From Acanthaster planci (Eukaryota; Echinodermata; Asteroidea; Valvatida; Acanthasteridae): 64,000 nt of DNA. Below, in pieces: positions 53,060 through 62,000 of the stretch (position 1 is its first letter; the number at the start of each line of letters is the position of its first letter). Below the pieces are notes generated by a model. The model saw only the letters and a list, made by a program, of their open reading frames with translations. It ran no database searches and was not told where the DNA came from. Position numbers and translations under genes: made by a program. Where the stretch lies: assembly GCF_001949145.1 (NCBI RefSeq), contig NW_019091359.1:1314540-1378539 (forward strand), read 5' to 3'.

Positions 53060-54901
53060 CTGTATAATAAAATCTTGAATCAATTCCGTGTTTTCTGTGT
53101 TGTTCCATTCAGTGTTCATCCAATAGAATCAAACTGTTTTTCATGCGGATGAGCGAAGCAAAGGAGCAGGAAACACATTACATTTAATAGTCTGAAGCTT
53201 AATGAGATCTAGTGCGGTATTTCACTGGGGTTTCATCTTGTTGGAGCCAGCCATGCAACATTTATCTCTCTGGGGGAGAAGTTGGTAAGATCATACGGCC
53301 GAAGGATTTGGCTTCAGTCATACCATACATAGCTGTATGCCTCAGTCCTGGTATCACTGAGAATGAATGACGGTAATTCAATTCAATTTTCACACTCACT
53401 ACTAGTGGTTGAGATTTCATGATGCACACTTGACTCCAAATGAGTAAAAGAGAAAATTAGAATGTAAGCTCAGTGCTCACATAAAATTGCATAACAAGGT
53501 GTCTCCAACTGTTCAAATTTAAATGGGACACCGTGATGTCCCAAGTGAATTGACCACTGAATGATTGACACAGCTTGCCTGTCTGTAGAGCATGGCCAGG
53601 CGAGGCATAACACAATAGCTTACGGTGCATCTTTATCTAACTGGTGAGACAAAGTTGCTGGTGGGTGCATTAATCTGTAGAAATTTTATAATTAATTTCT
53701 GAGAATCTACGGCAATAGAATTTCACTGTACTGTACATGTGGGCAGGAAAGGAACAATTTGTAATGCGGATGAAGTACATTTGTTTTGGCCAGGGGGGAT
53801 ATTACTTCCTGAAAGTGTTAATTCAAGGCAATAATCGGCAAAAGTCTTATGGGTAAGGCAACTGAAATGCTACATGTACATGTATTGTACAATAAATGCT
53901 CTTGTTTTTCACAACTAGCACTGAGGGTGGAAAAAATGGAAACAGTGTTTCGGATGTGAATCTAACATAAAGCTGAAGTTGGAAACTGCTTGGAGGAGTG
54001 GTATGGAGTAAGAAATTCAATGCAACCTGTCATTCTAAATTCTTGCAAAATTGAAAACTGACAATCGGTACACCTGGTACACATTTGTGACCAACTTAAA
54101 TTTTAAATTTCTTTCTACATGTATGTAATTTCCATGTTTTAATTTCTAAGGGTTTTTGGTACCCTTTCAGTTTTAAGCTAGTGCAATCTGTACAACCATG
54201 AGCGTGAAGCACAGTAATTCCAGGAGGAAACTTTAACGGTAGTTATTTCTGCATCTGTGCCACTGCCTAGTGGTTTTATTTATCCACGCCCAGAAATGGA
54301 GAGAAGTAAAAGGCGGGAAACCGGATGGCATAGTATGCATACGCTTAATAACATAGTCCCTAATTTACATATCACAACAGTTCCAGTTCATGACAGTAGG
54401 CCTATAGGCCTAAGCAAAGCTTTCAAAGTAAGCCTAATGAATAATTTCAGAGCCAAATGTTAAATTGGGTTCACAACTCAAACAGAGAAAATGCCTTGAT
54501 GAATATCAGGATTCATAAAAATGACATCACATGCAAAGCCTCAATCATTTGTTGGGTAAAAACATGGATAACAAAGAAAACGGATGTCAAACAGTTTACG
54601 TTCTCCTGTCGCAGTTGGACATCCTGGAACTTCAGTGCATTTCTGCACACCATCAAATAACCCACAGGGTAATTTTACCCCTTTGCAGTGTGTTAAAAGG
54701 CCATAGTGATGTCACGCCAACTGTGAGTAGAAAGTTACACAAAATATGATCTTTGGTAACTTCAAGTAAAATTCCTAAGTAATAAATTGTATTGAGACTA
54801 CCGGTATATAGAGACAATTATAACACCCTTATAAACACTGACTGGATGTACAACCATGGAGAAATGCCACAACATGAAGAACACAGATAAAGCTATACCA
54901 G

Positions 54902-55071
54902 GCAAGATATGGGACGGAAGGGTACCCCCCTTACCTGTCCAATCCCTATACACACTCTAGACTATTGTCACCTAACACCCCCCCCCCGATGTCTGTAAAG
55001 AATTCCTGAGATTCCGATCAAGCAATGACCAACACAAAGGCGGGGGGGGTTCTCTCCGTCCCACATCTTGC
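54902..55071. mobile_element. Small element with about 29-bp terminal inverted repeats
   Basis: The left end gcaagatatgggacggaag and the right end ctccgtcccacatcttgc are inverted copies. C and G runs (cccccc and ggggggg) lie inside each. The core of about 110 bp is non-coding and contains a 10-C run at 54978-54987. It looks like a MITE. Confidence 0.65.
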
Positions 55072-55249
55072 TGCAAATGGATAAATCATGTACACACGCC
55101 TGACTACCATGACAATATCAGTACACCCTCCACTAACAAGTAACAGTCAACCATAACAACAAAGCTGAAGGTGGCAATGCAGCAGGATCTTTTGAGACAA
55201 ATGATTTTCTTTCATTGAAGAGGGGGGTTGTAGCCTACATGCCTTAGGC

Positions 55250-56205
55250 CTAAAGTACCTACTTTGAGAACTCAATGTCAAAGCTCTATCATACTCCGTG
55301 TGACTTCCAGCCAACGCGGTTTACATGGTGTCGTAATGCTATATCTAATATTTGTGGTGAAATGGTTCACAGGTGTACCGGTAAGAAAGCTATTAAACCA
55401 AATTTTCCTGTGTCAAACCTGATTAATCTATACTTCTAAAAAGCGGGATAACAAAGTTTCAGACGCATGAGATGGAGTATTTTTGAAAAAAAATGAGAGT
55501 TTTGTGCATCAATTTATCGCTTCCACCTATTGACTGTCGCTCCATTCATGCCGTTCGTGATTATCTGTCTGCGCATGCGTTGAGCCCACCAATGACTCCG
55601 CATCTTGGTTCGACCATTTTCCGCAGCGCAGGATGACATCTTGTGTTGATTTTATTGTGGGACCGTCCTGGCTGCAGCTGTGACCTGGAAACACCCATCG
55701 GGCAGGACGTGCGACACATGTTGTGCTGTATAGCGATGACAGATTGCGAGAAAATCTCCCCCGTCACCAAAAATGGTCAAACCACGATGCCGAGCAAGCA
55801 CAGTCTTTGGTAGGCCCGACGCATGCGCAGTCTGATAAACATGAATCATCAACGGCATGAACGGAGCGTCAGTCAACAGGTGGAAGCGAGAAATTGGTGA
55901 GCAAAAATCTCATTCTTTTTCAAAAATACTCCATCTCATGCTCTGAAACTTTGTTATCCCGCTTTTAAGAGGTATAGATTAATCAGGTTTGCGGACAGAG
56001 GAAAATCTGATTTTATAATCTAGCTTTCTTACACCTGTGAACCATTTCACCACAAAAATTTGATTCCAAAACCAATAGGCCTACTCTCCTTAGCCTAGCG
56101 TTAGTTTACGACACCACGTAAACCGTGTTGGCGTTAAGTCACACGGACATGACGAAGTGCATGATGTAGGCCTAGAGACTTTGAGTTCTCGAAGTATAAA
56201 GTACC
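55250..56205. repeat. Long inverted repeat (fold-back element), about 950 bp
   Basis: Left arm 55250 to about 55620 and right arm about 55775 to 56205 are reverse complements with modest divergence, around a loop of about 155 bp. Matching landmarks run from the outer ends inward: gtacctactttgagaactca, ggtgaaatggttcacaggtg, gcgggataacaaagtttc, tcgcttccacct, gcgcatgcg and gaccatttt. No obvious target-site duplication or transposase was seen. It could be a fold-back or MITE-type element, or the source of a long hairpin RNA. Confidence 0.85.
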
Positions 56206-56529
56206 CACCATTGAGCCATCATTCGCTGGGAATGGGTGTGACGCCGGTGCTCCTTTTCTACGCACTGGTTTCTGTCGGCTTTTCTCTCAAACCCGGATGT
56301 CTTCCGGCTTTGACGATGTCTTTCAATGCAATTCCACCTTCCTTGTACCAACCAACACAAACACAGACTAGCGGCAAGTGCTAAGCCACGGCATGGGCCA
56401 ATGTTACGGGAAGGTTCTCATTTTTAAAACAAATCAAGAGGAAGGAACAGCATCGGTGAGGTTTAAGATGCTATCTGTACTGGTCTGAAGACCTTGCTGT
56501 CACTACCTGTCAAATTGTTTCCACAATTA

Positions 56530-56720
56530 GCTTCGCCGGTGTGGCCCAATTTCGTCAGTTTTCTTTGGGACGTCACAGCGCTGTAGGACATGTGCCGCTA
56601 CGCACTTCGCGTTTTGGAGACAAACGTTTGAATAGTCCGGACGCACCCTTCACTGTCGCTTTGAATGGGAGGGAGCTTGCGGCGGCGGCGGCGCGACCAT
56701 TCCCACGCAGTGCAGTGTTT
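56530..56720. promoter_or_regulatory. CpG-rich putative promoter
   Basis: About 20 CpGs occur in roughly 190 bp, against a CpG-poor surrounding. The stretch includes a CGG triplet run (about 56690-56702), a CRE-like gacgtcac (56570s) and a CCAAT on the plus strand (about 56546). Just to the right, 56720-56760, lie several CAYRTG E-boxes (cacatg, catgtg). To the left, on the minus strand, a donor GACAG|gtagtg (56506/56507) could end a 5' UTR exon. The position suits a start region for the plus-strand gene at 57571, a minus-strand gene, or both. Confidence 0.4.
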
Positions 56721-57330
56721 ATCACATGTCACATGGAAACAATGTCATGTGATTTCCACAGGCTAAAATTGATTGAATCCGGTTGATGAATGAGCTAGTC
56801 GCATGGTGGCGCTCTTCATCTCAACTTTACTTTAATCGGAAAAAGGATCGATTTCTTCTTTCAAAACCACCAGGCCCTAAGCTAGTTTACAGACCACAGA
56901 TTGGTGGTCTGTTGCCAAAAAAATACCTCCAAAATAGTTTTATTCATTGGGACATTCATCAGTCAAATGCGTGACATAAAAAAAAACAGTTAACAAAAAA
57001 CCCATGAAGGGGGTTTCATCCACATAATTCTAGCCTTTAGGGCATGATTTATCATATGGCCAGAACGGAAGAACGGACTGCAGAATTTATTGGAAGCCGA
57101 GTACTTGCACTTGTATTTACAAATTTCAAGGAACAGAAACAATCAATAGTTAATTGACTGCGCTTAGGGCCTACTAATTTTCCCAACCATTCCATTGTGC
57201 ATTCCAAAACGATTTATTGTAGAATAGTTGACAGTATGTGATATGGTTGAAAATATACAATATTATTATTAGCACATATACAAAACAGACGGCAAGATCT
57301 CTGACTTTTCTTTTTAATAATACATGAATG

Positions 57331-57506
57331 CAATACCGGCGTTTCACAATAGTGCGCTTCCAAGAGTACGCAACATGTTGGCCAATCGCAATGCACGAAA
57401 TCTGTCCACCTGGTGCACGTTTGGAAAAGGTTGACAGATTTTGTGTTTTGATTGGCCAACATGTTGCAAACTCTTGGAGGCACACTACTGTGAATAGCCT
57501 GTATTG
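57331..57506. mobile_element. MITE-like hairpin, 176 bp
   Basis: Arms 57331 to about 57400 and about 57430-57506 are inverted copies. The outer ends are caatacc/ggtattg-like. The core tgcaacatgttggccaatc (right arm, read as complement) matches gcaacatgttggccaatcg on the left. It is non-coding and resembles a small non-autonomous DNA transposon. Confidence 0.75.
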
Positions 57507-57570
57507 AAGTACATCAGGTTTTCAAATGGAAGATATCTTTTAATCTGCCTTCCCTAACACTTGGCGAACC

Positions 57571-57634
57571 ATGTCCAAGATGCACATTAAACAGGTAGTT
57601 CATCCTAACCTCAAAGTGATGCATCAACAACATG
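57571..57634 (+). CDS. Candidate small gene, exon 1 (or internal exon)
   Basis: An ATG at 57571 opens a frame reading MSKMHIKQVVHPNLKVMHQQ and ends at a strong donor, CATG|gtaagt, in phase 1. An in-frame TAA lies upstream at about 57540, so either this ATG starts the protein or the exon begins at an acceptor after ccaag (57579). With the exon at 57920 it gives a 58-residue protein. I do not recognise it. The beginning HIKQVV resembles the start of SMC3, but the following residues do not and the gene would run into NIT1. Low-complexity explanations are unlikely, since the codons look ordinary. Confidence 0.4.
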
Positions 57635-57919
57635 GTAAGTTGATTTTTCATGCTGCACAGTTACTCAATGCCTCAGCTTAAATAAGATAACATAACACAG
57701 GTTAATATTAAGATCATAAAAGTGGCTTGTACACACAAATTTATGTGCATGATGCACTTAAGGTAGGTCAGGTCGATTCTAATCGAGTTCTTTGTAAATT
57801 AAATAACAAAAACTCTGATTCAAATGCTTGTCAGTACTGTGTCATCCTTTGCTGCTTGTCATTTTATTGACTTCATCAGTTTGGTTCCATATGTAAGCTT
57901 TTAGTTAATGTTTAAAAAG

Positions 57920-58032
57920 CTGTGAAGTGTTCTGATCCATCCAGCAAACTTATTCAAGATCTCCACCCAGTGTCTCATCTGGCGACCTGCCCGCGTGTCC
58001 GGAGAAAAATTGAAATTATTCTGGACAGGTAG
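57920..58032 (+). CDS. Candidate small gene, terminal exon
   Basis: After an acceptor ending tttaaaaag, two bases complete the phase-1 codon from 57634. The frame then reads VKCSDPSSKLIQDLHPVSHL and ATCPRVRRKIEIILDR, then TAG at 58030-58032. An AATAAA at 58043-58048 follows at once, as expected for a gene 3' end with a short UTR. The intron would be 285 bp. The C-terminus is strongly basic, then hydrophobic. The gene converges on NIT1, leaving room for both 3' ends. An alternative reading splices out at CAG|gtagtg (58029) to the acceptor cttcaccacag at 58091. Family unknown. Confidence 0.4.
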
Positions 58033-58042
58033 TGCTCGCTTG

Positions 58043-58048
58043 AATAAA
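58043..58048 (+). terminator. Polyadenylation signal AATAAA of the small plus-strand gene
   Basis: A canonical hexamer 11 nt after the TAG of the candidate terminal exon. It supports the exon call and implies a very short 3' UTR. Confidence 0.4.
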
Positions 58049-58642
58049 AGTTACAAACCCCCCCGTTTCTTTCACAAATCTTCACCACAGGAGAACAGAT
58101 CTTTACATCTTCATTTAAAGCAGTGGTTGTAATGAAAACATGAACTCAGACAGATGATTTGTAACAGTTTCAAAAATTTTTCTAGGAGAGGGCAGGCAGT
58201 ATTTAAAAGTGTGTGCCGAACTCAGGCAGATATTTCAATCCTAGATCTATCTTTGTATGAGTCCCCAAACACAGTAAAATAATTTAATGATTCGAATGAT
58301 AGATACTTTTGGACCTACTGTGCACCTTTTAAATGCTATTATATTATTATTAAAGTATGTCTTTAATTGGAGAGCCTGCTTGATGTGTGACTGGCCAATT
58401 ATCACACAATGAACAAAATTGTGAACGTCTTAATCAAAGAACAAAAAATACAACAGGTGGAGATTGGAACTTCAACTCCACTGGCTACCATGGGCATGTT
58501 TCCCAGCCTTTCTTGTATCAGTCTGGTTGAGTTTCAAATGATAGATCTTCCAAAATATAAAAAGACAAAATTCTCTGAGGACTTGTAAACATTTGCTAAC
58601 CCCATATTCATCATACTGATGTGGGTGCCCTCTGTATGTATC

Positions 58643-58648
58643 TTTATT
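58643..58648 (-). terminator. Candidate NIT1 polyadenylation signal AATAAA
   Basis: TTTATT on the plus strand reads AATAAA on the minus strand, about 220 nt downstream of the NIT1 stop. It is the first canonical hexamer I found after the stop. Another lies at 57863-57868, within the intron of the convergent gene, so the nearer one is preferred. Confidence 0.4.
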
Positions 58649-58868
58649 CAGTAGCTTAGGGGTCACCTTTGGTGTTCCATAGTTATTTTGGGAATGACAA
58701 CGCTGGAGGGGCCCACAGACGTCCCCACACAACACAGTCCATGATTTCCTCTCAAGATGTATTTTCCCCACGACCAGACCAGAGTCTAGGCTAGGCATAC
58801 GTCCTTGCTAGGTGTCTGTAAAGATGTCAGCCAAACCCCCCCCCATCGCCATGGCAACCATTTAAACG

Positions 58869-59051
58869 TCAGCCATCGGTATCCGTCTTACTGTTGCTTC
58901 CCTTCAAGTATCCATACAGGTCGTGCCGTCGGTGTTCCATGACAGGCATCTCAGTTCGAACTCTACGCAGGTAACTCAGGTCGATGTCACCAATGGCAAC
59001 ATCTAGACCGTCATGACAACAGGCGACGACGCAGCCCCACGGATCAACAAT
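58869..59051 (-). CDS. NIT1: NIT1 terminal exon with stop
   Basis: The exon begins [12 protein letters not shown] after acceptor ctcgtag|ATTGTT and ends at a TGA (58869-58871) after [14 protein letters not shown]. It contains [20 protein letters not shown], the usual C-terminal helix of NIT1. Termination here shows that this locus encodes NIT1 alone. In invertebrate Nit-Fhit genes the Nit part is followed directly by Fhit. Confidence 0.95.
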   Translation of the reverse strand: MVDPWGCVVACCHDGLDVAIGDIDLSYLRRVRTEMPVMEHRRHDLYGYLKGSNSKTDTDG

Positions 59052-62000
59052 CTACGAGACAAGACATTGATAATAACCCATTAAAAACCCTATCAGATTC
59101 TAAGTTGATTAAAGGTCAGCAAAAATGCAAATAGGTGATACTGTGGCATTTACTGGAAAATCCCAAATGCTCAGGTACATAAATTATCATTTCAATTCCA
59201 TTGTTTTTCGTTGTGAATGTTTCCCAATGTCAAATCTGATTCACATCCAGCCTTGGGTTAATTTGAGAAGTCTTTCCTGCGTGAGTTGTGTTCATCTTTT
59301 CACAGAGGGAAACGCTTGAGCAGTTAAGCTGGCACACCGATGAACCCTTCCCACAAATCCCATGTCATAAGCTATCTTGAATTACTAGAGCACTAACTTC
59401 TTATTCTCTCCGCGGGGAGAAAATTTGACGCCGTCCCTTTGTGCAGACATTTTGAATCCATGCTTGTGCTTGTAGAACATAGAACATTCGAAAGATAGAA
59501 TGAATTGAATATCACTCCAAATAAAACGCGCATCAGATTCTGCTAAAAGCCGATTGAAAACATCACAGCAAATTTATCTGCAGAGCATATGCATTCGCAT
59601 TGTTTACACAGAGCAAAATGAAGCGCTCATTTACTGATTGTGCCTTAATTTTGTGCTTACAGGCTTTGTTGACATATCATTTCAGAATGCAGATGCAAAT
59701 ATGTAAATTGCTGTACACGAGCCGTACAAAATAGTTTCCAGTTTTCCACAGGTTTGTGCCTAAGCATGGATGCGCCAAGCAGGCATCACTTTTTTTAGCG
59801 CTCTAGTTTTTATGTATAGCTCTATGATTTCGACAGAATTCTACTAATTGGTTTGCTTGGAACAAACCAAGTTAGGATGGACCCAAAGTCCAAGTGTAAT
59901 GCTCTGCCTATCAAGGCGTTCTATTATCAATGATCACCATTCAGTGCATCAGCATTCACTAAGGAGTTACGCTCTGTAAGTGTGTCATGCACACATCCAT
60001 ACAAGCAAACTTCCTTCCTATACTGTGACAAATGGACAACAGTTCAAAATTTCTATTCAGTAGCGATTTTTTCATCATTGTAACAAGACTATAAACTGTG
60101 CCCAGATATCAACAAATCTGGCGAGACGCCATTCCGAGGGGCCGTTTACACTCACGCAGCTGTCTCAACCTGAGCGTGAGTGCGCACTTTGGCAATTGAC
60201 TACTGCCTATTGGTCAAGGAGGAATTCAATGCGTGCGCATCGCCTGCGTGTGAACAGGATGGCCCCGTAGTAATGGCTTCTAATTTGGGTCGTCTGATTT
60301 GTCTATACATGTGTAGTCGCTTACCACTAATGAACAGTACACATATCATGCCGAGTGTGATTTGTACAATACATACCATGGCCCGGCCGTAGGACGCTCT
60401 TTTGTCGTTGTGTTTACCAGTTTGTGCTGCAGCGATCACGTAACACTGGTTCTCTATGGCTCGGCTACGCAGGAGAACCTGGGAGAGTTGTTGGAAACAG
60501 TGGTTTGTTACTGATAGTGGGCTGATGCAGTGGTCTGTCAAAACGTTCTGTGTTTTGGCGCCTGTGCTTCGCTTTTTAAGCTTGAACTTGCGAACAGAAT
60601 TATTCAATGGCTGAATAAACCTATCCATTCGATTGGTGGATCGTTGATCACGTGATCATGATGTCCCAGTGCACAACAATGCCCAATAGCCAAAACAGAG
60701 GTTCCATTACACTGGCAAATGGAAGTTACATTTCTACAGGTATACTGAATTTCTAAAGTTCTCAATGATGATCAGATTTACTGAGGTAGGTTGAATTGAA
60801 ATTTGTTCAGATGACGTGGGGATTCATTCACCTGAAATTCGCACTAGTCAACAACGGTAGGGCTAGATTGCATGCATGAAAGACCAGGACAGAGTGACCA
60901 GCTTAAATGCTTTTTCTCAATGACCTTATACGTGTACGTCATAGCAGGTTGGAAGGGCTGGATGGTGATATTTACATGATCATAGCTCAAGTGCAGCTTA
61001 TTTGCTCCTCACCATCAGAATGCATCACAAAATTAATTCCATCTAAGGCTTTTGATCACGCTTTGTACAAACTTGTCACTCTGATAACTTTCAATTGCCT
61101 TTTGAGTTTAAACCTTTCTCAAATAGGAACAAATTAATGCAAAGCAGGTCTCAGCCTGAAAAGTATGAGGTGACCCCCCCCCAAAAAAAAATGATGGGGG
61201 AAATGTCAGTACCTCCCAATGTGCCATTCCTGTGAACTGGGTGAACGCTGAAGGGTAGGTTAAAATCTCTGCTCCTTGCTGTGTTAAGAAAGTGGACATT
61301 TCTGGAAACCGCAGATCGTAACACTGAGGGCACAGGCAGATTTAAGGACAATGATATTCCCTTCTGTAAATTCAGTCATAGAGATAATTTTTGGACAATA
61401 TTTGTCAATCAGTGTTGACAATATTTGATTATATATTTAATCTCAACAACAGCAACACAGCCTCTGAAAACAATGATTGGTGTGCAGTCAGAGGTCAATT
61501 TGTTTTTAAGTTGCAGGTTTTGACGTTGGAGTCAGGCAATCAAATAAAGTCAATCAGAAAGTGAAAGCAGAAGTTCTTTTTTGGCAGTGTAGTTCCTATA
61601 ATATCTTGAATAAAGGTTTTAGAATACAGTTGAAATACAAAACAGTAGAAAGTTTCCAATTTCGTTGAAGTATATTTTACTTCCAAATATTTAAATCCAA
61701 AAATAAATATTCTAACATTTAATGTTCAATTAAAAATTTCTGTATTCCACCAACGGCATAAATACAAGGGTTGGGATACGGTTGGGAGGTATATATCCTC
61801 CCCCCACACTTTTGACAAGATTACAATCAACCTGTAACCAAGGGGATAAGCCAATGGATCATAACTCCCCCCTTTTATGGTGAGAAAATAGGGTAGATTT
61901 TGAGGTATAGTTCAAAGTTTCCAACAACAGAAAATAGCAATGAAAAAAGGGCGACAAAGTACAAAAGCTTTACATAGAAGCATTTCTGAGAGTGTGGAGT

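Larger units (their letters stand above)
47601..54901. other. Gene-poor stretch with repeats
   Basis: Holds the 558-bp TIR element at 48458-49015, the ctcgacgtttcg fragment at 49333-49402, the hairpin at 52168-52211 and one weak exon candidate at 53016-53059. Nothing else supports a gene. Confidence 0.55.

Noticed and set aside
57571-57600. Start of SMC3 (MHIKQ followed by a donor)
   Set aside because: Only five residues match, the frame continues differently to a better donor, no further SMC3 exons appear, and NIT1 occupies the opposite strand.
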